NCBI GenBank assembly: GCA_965226185.1
Contig: CBDDCT010000002.1
Span: forward strand, 310,001 to 374,000
Origin: CBDCYS01 sp965226185
Lineage (GTDB): Bacteria; Acidobacteriota; Terriglobia; Bryobacterales; UBA6623
Reading direction: 5' to 3'
Length of the DNA stretch: 64,000 nucleotides
Shown here: in pieces, positions 50,597-60,381 of the stretch
Position numbering within the stretch: the first letter of the stretch is position 1
How the letters are laid out: each line of letters starts with the position of its first letter
Program-made: the position numbers and the translations under genes
Notes under the pieces: generated by a model
Databases searched by the model: none
Told to the model about the DNA's origin: nothing
The model's input: the letters and a program-made list of their open reading frames with translations, nothing else

Positions 50597-51739
50597 ATGA
50601 ATGTCAGCCGCCCAATTGTCTCCCCGTCCGAGCACCGGGTCTTCAGCGACGAACAGACCGGCGTTAGAATCCACCAACTGACGAACGCTCCGCATGTGAG
50701 TCACCCGACCTACTTTCTCAGCAGCTCGTTCACGCCCGGCCAGCGTTCGGTGATCTTCACTTCCTACCGCACCGGTTCGGCTCAACTATTCGAAGCCGGC
50801 TTCCCCGACGGCGAGATCCGTCAGTTGACGGACGGAGGCGCGATTCACCCCTTCTCGCCTATCATTGCGCCGCGGGGAGGAACCGTCTTCTTCGTGAGGG
50901 AAGGCTCGGTTTGGGAGATCGCGCTCGACTCGCTCGAAGAACGCCTCGTCGCGAAATTCGATGGTCAGCTTGGTGAATGTTCGTTAAGCGAGGACGGCCG
51001 CTGGTTTGTCGCCGCCTGCCGGGGACCCGATGGATGGGGAATCGTTACCGGATCGACTGACGGCAGCGAAGCACGGTTTTTCGCTTTCCCCCGCACGATC
51101 ATCCATCCGCAGTTCTCGCCGCTCGACCCGGAGTGGATAGAATTCGCCGCCGACCCGGCACCGCGCATGCACCGCATCCGCCGCGATGGAAGTGGCCTGG
51201 AATGTCTCTACGAGCACGACAACGACGAGTTCGTCGTTCACGAGACGTTCTTGGGAAGCACGGGAGACCTCGTCTTCACCGTTTGGCCGAAAGCGCTCAA
51301 ACGCATGAGCTGGACGACGCGAGAGATTTCGACCATCGCTGAGTTCAACGCTTGGCACATCACGCCCAACCGCTCGGGCACGAAGGTTCTTTGCGACACC
51401 AACCACCCGGACACCGGCCTGCAATTGGTCGATGTGGCCAGCGGCGCCCGCCAAACGATCTGTCTCTCGAAAGCCTCCAGCCAGGGGTCGCAGTGGTTGC
51501 GCTCCCGCTACGCGCTGGCCCAGGACTGGGAAGCGGCGGCCGCCACGGCTGAAAAGCGGCAGGCGCTGAGCTGGATGGAAATGCAAGGCGATACGGTGTA
51601 CGGTCCCCAGTGGACTCATCCTCACCCGTCCTTTTCGCCGGACGAAACAATGGTTGCGTTCGCCAGCGACCAGAGCGGCCATACCCAAGTCTACGTCGCC
51701 GAGCTTCCGAAACATTTGCTGCAGCCCGGCGTTGTCTGA
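50597..51739 (+). CDS. Oligogalacturonate-lyase-like / TolB-type beta-propeller protein
   Basis: A 380-residue protein with seven-blade propeller repeats: 'TPGQRSVIFTSYRTGSAQLFEAGFPDGEIRQLTDG', 'APRGGTVFFVREGSVWEIAL', 'SEDGRWFVAACRG', 'PNRSGTKVLCDTNHPDTGLQLVDV', 'HPHPSFSPDETMVAFASDQSGHTQVYVAEL'. The His-rich positions ('HVSHPTYFLSSSFTPG', 'HITPN', 'HPHPSFSPD') match the metal-binding pattern of PL22 oligogalacturonate lyases. No signal peptide is seen, so a cytoplasmic role in uronate-oligomer breakdown fits. ATG 50597 is preferred; GTG 50585 is in frame. Confidence 0.8.
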   Translation: MNVSRPIVSPSEHRVFSDEQTGVRIHQLTNAPHVSHPTYFLSSSFTPGQRSVIFTSYRTGSAQLFEAGFPDGEIRQLTDGGAIHPFSPIIAPRGGTVFFVREGSVWEIALDSLEERLVAKFDGQLGECSLSEDGRWFVAACRGPDGWGIVTGSTDGSEARFFAFPRTIIHPQFSPLDPEWIEFAADPAPRMHRIRRDGSGLECLYEHDNDEFVVHETFLGSTGDLVFTVWPKALKRMSWTTREISTIAEFNAWHITPNRSGTKVLCDTNHPDTGLQLVDVASGARQTICLSKASSQGSQWLRSRYALAQDWEAAAATAEKRQALSWMEMQGDTVYGPQWTHPHPSFSPDETMVAFASDQSGHTQVYVAELPKHLLQPGVV

Positions 51740-51800
51740 TCGTTTTCATCGCGGCGTTCCGCGGCGGATCGCAGTCCGGGCACTCTCTCGCCGCCTTGAT

Positions 51801-51906
51801 CAGAGCCGCACCCGCAAGGGTGCGGTCGAGTCTGGGAGTGACCGTGTCCCGATGGAAGTCCGCGGCGCCCAGGACTGTTGACCGCACCCTTGCGGGCGCG
51901 GCTCCG
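51801..51906. repeat. 106 bp palindromic element (CAGAGCCGCGCCCGC family)
   Basis: Arms 51801-51827 and 51880-51906 are inverted repeats with about two mismatches. The interior shares 'AGTCTGG', 'AGTG' and 'CCGATGG' blocks in order with the element at 29025-29134. It lies between the beta-propeller gene and the DUF2911 gene. Confidence 0.85.
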
Positions 51907-52059
51907 TTTCATCTGGAACGCTCGAGGGCTGTCGTGTGAGAGGCGGCGGGTTCGGACTCGGTGATTGGACTAAATAGCCGAATGTGAGATTCATTCATAT
52001 CCCGAAAGCCGCTGACCGCTTGTGCCTGCTAGGATGGCCGTTAGGAGGAAGTTGAATTG

Positions 52060-52584
52060 ATGCGAATCATCACCAGACGAATTCTATTGGTTTCGGTGGC
52101 CCTGAGTCTCTGCACGATCGCGTGGGCCCAGCGTAAGAGTCCGCACGAGTCAAGCTCGGGTGTCATTGCGGGCAAGAAGATCACCGTTGAATACGGGCGT
52201 CCTTACAAGAAGGGGCGCAAGATTTTCGGCGGGCTCGAGCCATTGGGCAAAGTGTGGCGGACCGGGGCCGACGAGGCGACGACGCTGACCACGGAAGCGG
52301 ACCTGATGGTGGGCGGAATTCACGTTCCGGCGGGCACGTACGGGTTGTTCACCATACCGGATGACGGTAAGTGGACGCTTGTGCTGAACAAAACGGCCAA
52401 GCAGTGGGGCGCTTTCGACTACGACGAAAGTCAGGACCTGGGGCGCACGGCGATGAAAGTGTCCAGCCTGGACTCTCCGCTGGAGCAGCTCACGATAACG
52501 ATTGAGCCGACCAGCGGCAAGAACGGTGTACTCAAGGTGGCCTGGGACCAGACGGTGGCGACGGCGGACATTATGGTTCACTGA
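52060..52584 (+). CDS. DUF2911 exported protein
   Basis: A 174-residue protein with a signal peptide ('RRILLVSVALSLCTIAWAQ'). The rest is a complete DUF2911 domain: 'ITVEYGRPYKKGRKIFGGLEPLGKVWRTGADEATTLTTEADLMVGG', 'VPAGTYGLFTIPDDGKWTLVLNK', 'LTITIEPTS'. AGGAGG precedes ATG 52060. The family is common in Bacteroidetes and Acidobacteria, periplasmic, and of unknown function. Confidence 0.92.
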   Translation: MRIITRRILLVSVALSLCTIAWAQRKSPHESSSGVIAGKKITVEYGRPYKKGRKIFGGLEPLGKVWRTGADEATTLTTEADLMVGGIHVPAGTYGLFTIPDDGKWTLVLNKTAKQWGAFDYDESQDLGRTAMKVSSLDSPLEQLTITIEPTSGKNGVLKVAWDQTVATADIMVH

Positions 52585-52613
52585 CGGGTACGCCAAGCGA
52601 AGAGATCGGGCAG

Positions 52614-53543
52614 TTAGTCCGGCTGCTCTCTGACAAGAAACTGCCGCAGGTAAGCCGCGCTTTGACGCAGTGATGCTTTGCGCGAGGCTAAGTCGCCCTC
52701 GAAGGCGCGGTCCTCCACTTCAACGCACACGGGTCCGCGATAACCCGTGTCACCCAAGACGGAAAAGAAGCGTCCCCAATTCACGTCTCCCAGGCCGGGC
52801 AGCTTCGGTGTGTGGAATTCAAGTGGATGCGCCATGATGCCTACTTCGTCCAGGCGCTCCCGGTCCAAACGAACGTCCTTGGCGTGTACATGAAAGATGC
52901 GGTCCGCGAAATCGCGCAGCGGACGGATCTCGTCCATGTGCTGCCAAATCATGTGCGAGGGGTCGTAGTTGAGTCCGAAGTTTGGGTTGGGGATTTCCTC
53001 GAACATGCGGCGCCAGATGGATGGAGTCGTTGCCAGGTTCTTCCCTCCCGGCCATTCGTCGGCGGTGAAGGCCATGGGGCAGTTCTCAATGGCGATACGC
53101 ACGCCTTGATCTTCGGCGAATTGTACAAGCGGTCTCCACACCTTCAGAAAGCGGGGCCAGTTTTCCTCGACCGGCCGAGTCCAGTCGCGCCCGATGAACG
53201 AGTTGACGAGGCCGATCCCCAGCTTCGAGGACGCGCGGATCACCTTCTTGATGTGCTGGATCGAGGCTCGCGCTTCGCTGGTGTCCGGGGTCAGGGGGTT
53301 CGGATAGTAGCCGAGGCCGCTGATCGCAACACCGGCCGCGGACGTGATTTCGAGGACAGCCTCCGCCTCACGTTTGTTCAAGCTCGTGACGTCCACATGC
53401 GTCACGCCGGCGTAGCGGCGCTCTGCTTTGCCGGCCGGCCAGCACATCAGTTCGACGCACTCGTAGTCGGAAGCGCGGGCAAAGGAAACGACTTCTTCTA
53501 GCGCGAGGTCGGGAAGGATCGCACTGACAAAACCGAGTTGCAT
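52614..53543 (-). CDS. Sugar-phosphate isomerase/epimerase (xylose-isomerase-like TIM barrel)
   Basis: A 309-residue full-length member of the AP-endonuclease-2 / xylose-isomerase-like family. Metal-site residues are visible in 'RIAIENCPM' (Glu), 'FGLNYDPSHMIW' (Asp, His), 'IFHVHAKDVRL' (His) and 'PVCVEVEDRAF' (Glu). Enzymes of this group interconvert keto-sugars or inositol derivatives. It is not the parent of the two isomerase fragments at 4710 and 8639, whose C-terminal sequence differs. It is convergent with the DUF2911 gene. The 53544-53729 gap has only a small 'GCAAGCTCTCAGCTTGC' palindrome. Confidence 0.92.
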   Translation of the reverse strand: MQLGFVSAILPDLALEEVVSFARASDYECVELMCWPAGKAERRYAGVTHVDVTSLNKREAEAVLEITSAAGVAISGLGYYPNPLTPDTSEARASIQHIKKVIRASSKLGIGLVNSFIGRDWTRPVEENWPRFLKVWRPLVQFAEDQGVRIAIENCPMAFTADEWPGGKNLATTPSIWRRMFEEIPNPNFGLNYDPSHMIWQHMDEIRPLRDFADRIFHVHAKDVRLDRERLDEVGIMAHPLEFHTPKLPGLGDVNWGRFFSVLGDTGYRGPVCVEVEDRAFEGDLASRKASLRQSAAYLRQFLVREQPD

Positions 53544-53729
53544 ATTTATCTACACCTGGAGTTTGGAATCTTGGCCATGTAGCTCACTCATCGTAAGCGC
53601 TTGCGGCTCCAACCACAACATACGAACACGTGGCGCAAGCTCTCAGCTTGCCTGTCGGTGGGTCGGTGCGGCGCAAACCCGTGCCCGCAGCGGCGCGCCG
53701 AACGTCACCGATTCCGGTGAGTAAAGAAT

Positions 53730-56153
53730 TCAGAAATCTTCCAGCCCCATCTTCTTCAATAGGTCCTGGAAGCGGGGGTCGGAGCGCAGGGGGTCCCAAA
53801 CCGGATTGACCTTAATCGGCAGGAGCTGGACATCGTGTTCCTGATAGGCACTTTCCAGCCATTCGAACGCCTGATCATTGTCACCCAAGCCGGTATGGAT
53901 CACCGCCCTGAGTTTTGAGGAAACGTACCGGTGCTTCGATAGATCATTTAATTCATTCAATATCTTCAGCGCCTGGCCCCGCTCGCCGGCCAATGCATAG
54001 GTATATGCGAGATAGGCTTTGGCCCTCAGATCAACCCCCGAAATGAGAATTGCCTTTTTCAGTTCTACGATGGCGTCCTCATACATCCCCTTGTCCGCAT
54101 AAGCTTTCCCCAGATAGGTGCGCCCCAAGAAGTAGTTTGGATCCAGCTCGAGCGTCTTTTGGTATCGTTCTATTGCCTGATCGTAGCGGCGTGCGTGGTG
54201 GTAGGCTGCAGCCGGAAGAAAGTGGGAGAGCAGCCTCAACGGATTCAGCTCCAGGCCGCGCTTCGCCTCCGCCAAGGCCCCATCGAAATCGCGCTCGACA
54301 TACATCAGATAGCGGGCATACGACCCGTGAGGCCCGTTACTTGGGTCTAGCGCGAGGGCTCGCTGGAGCGCCGCCTTGGCGCGGGGCCAATTCCAGGAAT
54401 TCAGGGCGACGGTGCCCTGGATGCTGTGGACCTCGTCCAGAGTGTCGTCCAATTGTACGGCCCGCAGGGCCGCCGCCTGCGCTTTGGCCATTGCCTCTTT
54501 CGGGGGCGCCTCGTCAAACCCCCAGGCGGCGACCATATAGGCACCAGCCAGCCCCGCGTAAGCCAGCGCGTAGCGGGGGTCCACCTCAGTGGCCTTCTGG
54601 TAGTAGTCGATGGCCTTCCTGACTCCGTCGGTCGACCCCTGACGCTGATAAAACCGCCCTTTGAGGTAGAAGTCTTGCGCCTCAGGGTTGACCGGATGTC
54701 TGCCGGCGAGTCGCGCCTGCTCCTCCGGCTTCAGCTTGACCTCGATCTCCCGAGCGATCGCTTGCGCCACGTCGCTCTGCAGGGCCAGGACATCTTTCAA
54801 CGGCCGCTGGTAGCGCTTGGACCAGAGCTGCTGATCGTTCAACGCGTCAATCAACCGCGTTGTGATCCGCACCTGGTCTCCGGCCCGGAGCACCGATCCT
54901 TCCACGACGTGGCTGACGTTCAACTCCCGCGCAATCTCCGGCAGCGTTTTGTCCGATTCCTTGTACCGCATCACCGAAGTCCGCGAAATAACCCTCAGTG
55001 CCCCGATGGTCCCCAAATCGCTAATCAGCGCGTCGGTCATCCCGTCGGAGAAGTATTCCTGCTCAGGGTCGCCGGAGAGGTTCTCAAGAGGCAGCACGGC
55101 GATGGAGTTGGGGGTTGCCACGGTCGTTGCGGGGCCAGTTGGCTCGTCGCCGAAGTGAAAGTTTGCAGCGATCGCCAGCGCGACGATGGCCGCTAGCCCG
55201 ACCCCCACGACTAAAGCGCGCCGAGAACGAAGAACCGTGGCGGGCGGAGCACTAGCGGGCCGCGGGCTTGGATCGGGGATCGGATTGCGAGGAGCTGCAG
55301 CAGCGAGCGGCTTGCGGAGAATCTTCGGCTTTTCCGGCTCCAGCTCTTGGGCCAAGCTCCGCAGGTCTACAGCCATTTCCTCAACATGCTGGTAACGTTC
55401 ATCGGGGCTCTTCGCCATCGCCTTTAAGACGATACGGTCCAGCTCGACCGGCACGCCGACTCGCAGCGCCGTGATCGGGTCCGGCTCGTCGCGCGCGATG
55501 GCATAGAGCACCGCCTGCTGGCGTTCGCCCTCAAACGGCAGGCGGCCCGTCAGCATCTCATAAATCACCACACCCAGCGACCAGATGTCGGTCCGCCGGT
55601 CCGTCGGCAATCGTTGCGCTTGCTCCGGCGACATGTAGGCCGGTGTCCCGAGGATGGTCGCGGTTTTCGTCAGTTGGGACCGCTCTGCTAGCTGCGCCAA
55701 TCCAAAATCCATGACCTTGACTTGGCCCTGCGCCGTGAGCATCAGATTGGCGCTTTTGATGTCCCGGTGGACGATGCCCTTTTCGTGGGCAGCTTGGAGA
55801 CCGTGCGCGGTTTGAATCGTGATGTCGAGGGCTTCTTCCAGCTTCAGTGGACGCTCTGCAATCTTGTCTTTGACGGTCGGACCTTCTATGAAGGCCATGG
55901 CGATAAAGGTCTTGCCTTCGACCTCATCGATTTCATGGACAGTGCAAATGTTGGAGTGATCGAGAGCAGCAGCGGCTTGCGCTTCACGAAGGAAACGCTC
56001 TCTATGTTCCTCGTCCTCTAGAAGGTCGGAGCGAAGGAATTTCAGGGCGACGAAACGCTTAAGCTTGGTGTCCTCGGCCTTGTAAACGACAGCCATGCCG
56101 CCCCGGCCGAGTTCGCCGGTGACCTTGTAGTGAGAGATCGTTTTGCCGCCCAT
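53730..56153 (-). CDS. Transmembrane Ser/Thr protein kinase with TolB/FlgO-like and TPR regions
   Basis: An 807-residue protein. Residues about 8-270 form a Hanks-type kinase: glycine loop 'GELGRGGMAVVYKAED', Lys in 'VALKFL', catalytic 'IVHRDIKSANLM', 'VMDFGLAQ' and the APE-equivalent 'GTPAYMSPEQ'. One membrane span lies at about 315-335. A TolB-like domain follows ('SIAVLPLENLSGDPEQEYFSDGMTDALISDL', 'VSHVVEGSVLRAGDQVRITTRLIDA'). Five or more TPR units run to the C-terminus ('YALAYAGLAGAYM', 'YFLGRTYLGKAYADKGMYEDAI'). This architecture is frequent in Acidobacteria. It senses or scaffolds at the membrane; the substrate is unknown. Confidence 0.94.
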   Translation of the reverse strand: MGGKTISHYKVTGELGRGGMAVVYKAEDTKLKRFVALKFLRSDLLEDEEHRERFLREAQAAAALDHSNICTVHEIDEVEGKTFIAMAFIEGPTVKDKIAERPLKLEEALDITIQTAHGLQAAHEKGIVHRDIKSANLMLTAQGQVKVMDFGLAQLAERSQLTKTATILGTPAYMSPEQAQRLPTDRRTDIWSLGVVIYEMLTGRLPFEGERQQAVLYAIARDEPDPITALRVGVPVELDRIVLKAMAKSPDERYQHVEEMAVDLRSLAQELEPEKPKILRKPLAAAAPRNPIPDPSPRPASAPPATVLRSRRALVVGVGLAAIVALAIAANFHFGDEPTGPATTVATPNSIAVLPLENLSGDPEQEYFSDGMTDALISDLGTIGALRVISRTSVMRYKESDKTLPEIARELNVSHVVEGSVLRAGDQVRITTRLIDALNDQQLWSKRYQRPLKDVLALQSDVAQAIAREIEVKLKPEEQARLAGRHPVNPEAQDFYLKGRFYQRQGSTDGVRKAIDYYQKATEVDPRYALAYAGLAGAYMVAAWGFDEAPPKEAMAKAQAAALRAVQLDDTLDEVHSIQGTVALNSWNWPRAKAALQRALALDPSNGPHGSYARYLMYVERDFDGALAEAKRGLELNPLRLLSHFLPAAAYHHARRYDQAIERYQKTLELDPNYFLGRTYLGKAYADKGMYEDAIVELKKAILISGVDLRAKAYLAYTYALAGERGQALKILNELNDLSKHRYVSSKLRAVIHTGLGDNDQAFEWLESAYQEHDVQLLPIKVNPVWDPLRSDPRFQDLLKKMGLEDF

Positions 56154-56675
56154 CGACGGCTAAATTGTACCGCTGCCAGATACCTGGTGGCAACAAGCCT
56201 TTCCACCACCTATCCAATCGTAGCAGCGCGAGACACCTGATCAAGAGCGGTTTTTCGGCTCCTCCGCCGAAACCCCGGCTGACAAACTCAGTCACGGATT
56301 TTTGATAAAATTATCCCCTTTTTTTTCAACAGTTTTCTCCAGGAAGCGCCAGGCCGCCCCAGACCGGCTTGCTATCCTAAAAAAGGGAAACCCAGCGATG
56401 AATCATTTTCCATGTGGAGGTGAGCGGCAGGCGATCCAGGCCCCCCCCGCCCGGCAAAAACCCGGATATCCTCTCATTGAAAAAATTAACCGCTTATAAA
56501 TGAACAACTTGCGCCCAAACCGCTAAAGTCCGTTGAGACTCTTTTGCTAGCGAATACCAGGACAATGACAGCAAAAGAGACCAAATGGCGAACATTGAAA
56601 AAAATCCGCTTGATCGCTGGATGAAACAGGATCGCCTCCAGAATGCCCGAAAAGTTGCGCCGTGAGAAATGCAGG
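56154..56675. other. Gene-free gap, relatively AT-rich
   Basis: No convincing coding sequence is seen on either strand. The stretch has a T-run near 56316-56328 and a C-run near 56440, and base composition is lower in GC than its surroundings. It would hold the promoter of the kinase gene and possibly a terminator for the flavin oxidoreductase gene, which is read in the same direction upstream. Confidence 0.5.
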
Positions 56676-58100
56676 CTAGTCTTCGACGACATGGGTCTCG
56701 AAAATTCGCCGGAAGTCTCCCCAACGAGCACGATCGAACGCGCCATCCTGGCCCAGACATTGGACAGCCGCTGAAGCCATGTAGAGAGCATGATGGGTGT
56801 TGTCGTGAGCAAACAATCCTTGACGCCCGAAACTCAGCAGACCATCGAAGCGGTCAAGCCAATCCTCTACCGTCGCCAGGTGATCTTCATACCCGAGCGA
56901 GTAGACGGGATAGGCCTGCCCCAGCCTGCGTGATGCTACCGATAAGACCTCGCCGGTGACCGCAAGACCCGCCTTCCCGAGCGATTCCACGACCAAGCTT
57001 CCCAGCTCTTGATCGGTCATCCTCCAATAGGCCGAGCTGGCATCACAGGGCAGTTCGGCGCAAAGGACGGTACGGCCGCGTGGTTCTGCCGCGCCGCTGT
57101 AGTTCTTCGGTTCCGAAAGCCTCGAGATCGGAATGTCCTCAGCCGGAAAGTAGTGAGCATCGTATTCACTAAAGCGGTCCAGTGAAAGCGTGACGTAAAT
57201 CAAGATCATGCCCCGGAACGACATGGCCGAAGCGGCTTGCTGGACAGCGGGCGGGACTTGCGCTTCGAGAGCTTTCACGAGAAAGGTAACGGGCAGGGTC
57301 GACCAAACTAGATCGGCGTCGAGCCTCTCGACGTTGCCGTGACGTTCGAAAACCACGCTGCGCGGTATGGCCTGAGCCTCGATGGATTTTACCCGCGCAC
57401 CCAGCAGCACGTTCGCTCCATTGTTTCGCGCCGCTTCGAGCAAGCTCTCCGAGATCTGCCCGTAACCTCGCCGGGGATAAAAAAACTCGCCTTGCCTCGG
57501 CCGTTTCAAACCCGGCACGGCACCCAGCAGCCGTCGCAGCAGCTTGGCCGGCGAATTCGCCGAGACCCGGCGCCGGGCCTGTGTCGCCGAGAGTTCGTGA
57601 GGCTCGAGGCCCCAGAGCTTGCGCGCGAAGGGGAAGTAGAACTCCCGGCAGAATGTTCGGCCGAGTCCTTCCTCCAAAACGCTGGCGAAGTTCTCCTCCT
57701 TCGAGGAACGCCGAGAAGACGAACGAGATAAGGAGTCCCAGGCGGCGCGAAACGCGAATGAAGGCGGAAGGTTCAGGGCCAAATCGAGAGGTCGCAGGGG
57801 AAAGTGAATCCAGCGCCCGAGAAGCCGGATTCGGCCGTGGCGCGGGCGATCCAGCAAATCCTCCCCCAACAGTTCCCGGAGATCGGCCAGAATCTCGGGA
57901 TCGCAAGATGGGTGCAAACGGTGACTTCCGTAATCAACCCGGATTCCCTCTAAATCAAAACTGCCCGCGTTACCCCCTGGCAGGTCCCGCTGCTCCAGGA
58001 TCGTGACCCGGGCGAGGCCGGAACGAGTCAGCCAAAAAGCGGCGCCGACTCCAGCCGGTCCGGCTCCCAGGACGGCAATGTGAGGGGTCTTGTTGGACAA
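56676..58100 (-). CDS. FAD-dependent amine-oxidase/UDP-galactopyranose-mutase-like oxidoreductase
   Basis: A 474-residue flavoprotein with the dinucleotide-binding start 'IAVLGAGPAGVGAAFWLTRSGLARVTILEQRDLPGG' and the continuation 'IRVDYGSHRLHPSCDPEILADLRELLGEDL', typical of protoporphyrinogen-oxidase-like and UDP-GALP mutase-like proteins. A second FAD block lies near the C-terminus ('GLLSFGRQGLFAHDNTHHALYMASAAVQ'). The substrate is unknown. Many relatives sit in polysaccharide loci. The start appears to be TTG 58100, with no better ATG. It is 76 bases downstream of the sulfatase-fold gene in the same direction, so the two may share a transcript. Confidence 0.85.
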   Translation of the reverse strand: MSNKTPHIAVLGAGPAGVGAAFWLTRSGLARVTILEQRDLPGGNAGSFDLEGIRVDYGSHRLHPSCDPEILADLRELLGEDLLDRPRHGRIRLLGRWIHFPLRPLDLALNLPPSFAFRAAWDSLSRSSSRRSSKEENFASVLEEGLGRTFCREFYFPFARKLWGLEPHELSATQARRRVSANSPAKLLRRLLGAVPGLKRPRQGEFFYPRRGYGQISESLLEAARNNGANVLLGARVKSIEAQAIPRSVVFERHGNVERLDADLVWSTLPVTFLVKALEAQVPPAVQQAASAMSFRGMILIYVTLSLDRFSEYDAHYFPAEDIPISRLSEPKNYSGAAEPRGRTVLCAELPCDASSAYWRMTDQELGSLVVESLGKAGLAVTGEVLSVASRRLGQAYPVYSLGYEDHLATVEDWLDRFDGLLSFGRQGLFAHDNTHHALYMASAAVQCLGQDGAFDRARWGDFRRIFETHVVED

Positions 58101-58176
58101 ATCGTCTTCTTGAACAACTTTCAGGTGGCGGCGGCTTCAGCGGATTTGGGCGCGGCGGGCGGGCGGCCGCACAGCC

Positions 58177-60228
58177 CTACTGCACGTAGCCCAGAGAGCG
58201 CAGCAGCCGCCGCTCCGCTTCGGTCAATTCTACTCCCTCGGCCGTGGCCTCCAGCCCGTAGTGTTTCCGCAACTGCTCGCCGCGGGCCTCGTTCCCCTTC
58301 AACAGCACATGTGCTTTTGCGATACGCTCGTGGTCGACCGCCGCCAGGTTGTCGCGTTCTCTTGGATCGACCCGAAGGTTGTAAAGCTCCTCCGCTCCGC
58401 TGCTCAAGGAACGAATGTATTTCCAGCCTTCGAAAATCACGGACTCACGTTCCTCAAAGACGTACGCTCCCGTGCTGAAGATGATCTGGTCCTCGGTGAA
58501 GTCTTGATCCCAATAGGGAACCAGAGAGCGTCCGGAAAAATTCTCGGCGGTAAAATCGATGCCCGCCAGCTCAAGGATCGTGGGCAGAATACTGACGGTC
58601 CCGACGATTGGGTCAACTTTTCCTGTCGTGACCGAGCCAGGGAGCTTGAACGCCAGCGGAACGCGAAGCAGCTCGTCGTAAAGCGTGTGTCCGTGATCCA
58701 CTCCCGCGTGGTCGAAATGCTCGTCCCCGTGATCGGAGGTGAACACGATGAGCGCGTCGTCATAAATCCCGGTCTCTTTCAAAATGGAGAGAAAGGACCC
58801 GATGCGGTCATCAACATGCTGCACTTCTCCGCGGTAGAGACCCCTCACCCAGGCCTTGGCCTCAGCCGTGGGGAGCAAATGGCCGGACCGAAAGCGGTCG
58901 AGGGCGTCCATGGAACCATATTCTTGGGCGGCTTCCTCATTCAACTTTCCCCCGGGGAAAAACTCTTCCGGCGGCAGGAAGGGCATGTGCGGGTCCAGGT
59001 AGTGGAGCCAGAAGAAGAACCCCGAGGCACCATGGCCGCGCACCCAGTCTCGCGCCATCCGGGTCAAATCATCGGTCGTCGCCCAAAGATCGAAAGCGCT
59101 CACGTCGCGGCCGGCCAATACTTCGAAGGCCGCCGTACGGGGGCTGTGAAATTTCGGATAGAAGTTGTATTCGGCAAAACCACGGTTCACGGCCCAGCCC
59201 CCTCCCCGTTGGGTCAGGAAGTAGTTGAGGCCGATTCCGCCCGTCAGATAACCGGCCTCGGCCATCTTTTCCCCCAGCGTGGTCAAACCCGCTGGCAGGA
59301 CTTGGCGCATCTTGGTGGTTTGATGAACCCACGGGGAGACACCCGTAAAGATGCTCGAGAAAGACGGCAACGTCCAGGGAGCCGAGGAGTACGCATTCGT
59401 AAATAAGACAGAGTCCTCAACAAGCCGGTCAATGTTGGGCGTGGGGGTTGCTCCGCCATAACAGGAAAGGGCGTCTTGGCGAAGAGTATCCACTGTCAGC
59501 AGGATGATATGCGGGATCGGCGCCGGCGCGGGCTCAGCACCTTCATGGACGTGTTCCGGCTGGCTCAGCCAGGCGTAGCCGGTTCCTCCAGCTATGCCCA
59601 CCGACAAAAACACGAGAGCCGTAAGGGATCTTTTGCTGGAGCCCGCCCAGGCGAAGACCCATAGTGTGACGACACCAATCGCCGCAAACAGCAGCAGAAC
59701 CGCCAGAGCCGCCAGCCCCCCCCCGGGAAGCCATTCCCGTCCCGCCCATTGGAATGCGTACGCTTCCAGGAGCAAGACGGGAGCCGACAGGCAGCCGTAG
59801 AAGACCGAGTCGCGAAGCCGCGGGAATCGCTCCAGACCGTCGAGCGCCCAATAGACAAGCGGGAAAGCCGCCAGCCCCAAGGCCAGCCGCACCGCGATGC
59901 GTCCGGAGGCCCCCGGGGTTCCCCAATCGGCGGGATCCAACAGATGAGTCACGCTGAGCATGGCGAGCGCGGCGCCCCCGGAGATTAACGCCCGCCCCGG
60001 TTCAAAAAAGCCAAGCCGGCGGGGGACCACCAATATTGCCAACGCGAGACACGCGTATGCTCCAGAAACAAGCAGAAAACAACCCAGCAGCGGGACGAAG
60101 AATGCCGTGAGGGTGTAGAGTTCAATGGCCTGACTGTTTGTAGCCAGGACGAGGTCGAGCAGGGCAACGGAGAGCCCGATACTCAGAGCCAGCAGAAACG
60201 CTGTCAGCCGAACGGAGAGTTGGGTCAT
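58177..60228 (-). CDS. Sulfatase-fold (alkaline-phosphatase superfamily) membrane protein, Thr nucleophile
   Basis: A 683-residue protein. About six N-terminal membrane segments (residues 5-230) are followed by a sulfatase domain ('HIILLTVDTLRQDALSCYGGATPTPNIDRL', 'LIVFTSDHGDEHFDHAGVDHGHTLYDELLRVPLAF'). The nucleophile segment reads 'SAPWTLPSFSSIFTG', so T286 stands where formylglycine sulfatases have Cys or Ser in C/S-x-P-x-R. A Thr there is typical of phospho(glycerol/ethanolamine) transferases. A transferase or phosphodiesterase role at the membrane is therefore as likely as sulfate removal. ATG 60228 is preferred over an upstream in-frame start at 60285. Confidence 0.85.
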   Translation of the reverse strand: MTQLSVRLTAFLLALSIGLSVALLDLVLATNSQAIELYTLTAFFVPLLGCFLLVSGAYACLALAILVVPRRLGFFEPGRALISGGAALAMLSVTHLLDPADWGTPGASGRIAVRLALGLAAFPLVYWALDGLERFPRLRDSVFYGCLSAPVLLLEAYAFQWAGREWLPGGGLAALAVLLLFAAIGVVTLWVFAWAGSSKRSLTALVFLSVGIAGGTGYAWLSQPEHVHEGAEPAPAPIPHIILLTVDTLRQDALSCYGGATPTPNIDRLVEDSVLFTNAYSSAPWTLPSFSSIFTGVSPWVHQTTKMRQVLPAGLTTLGEKMAEAGYLTGGIGLNYFLTQRGGGWAVNRGFAEYNFYPKFHSPRTAAFEVLAGRDVSAFDLWATTDDLTRMARDWVRGHGASGFFFWLHYLDPHMPFLPPEEFFPGGKLNEEAAQEYGSMDALDRFRSGHLLPTAEAKAWVRGLYRGEVQHVDDRIGSFLSILKETGIYDDALIVFTSDHGDEHFDHAGVDHGHTLYDELLRVPLAFKLPGSVTTGKVDPIVGTVSILPTILELAGIDFTAENFSGRSLVPYWDQDFTEDQIIFSTGAYVFEERESVIFEGWKYIRSLSSGAEELYNLRVDPRERDNLAAVDHERIAKAHVLLKGNEARGEQLRKHYGLEATAEGVELTEAERRLLRSLGYVQ

Positions 60229-60381
60229 GAGGCAACTTGAAAGGCCACGGCTCCAAAATAACAGTCCCGCACAGTCTATATACACTAGCGGAAGTCGCGG
60301 CCTCGGGAGTCAAAGCTCCAGCGAACTATTCTAACCTCATAATGGATTGTTAAGTGATGAACCCGGCAAAAGACTGGTCGC

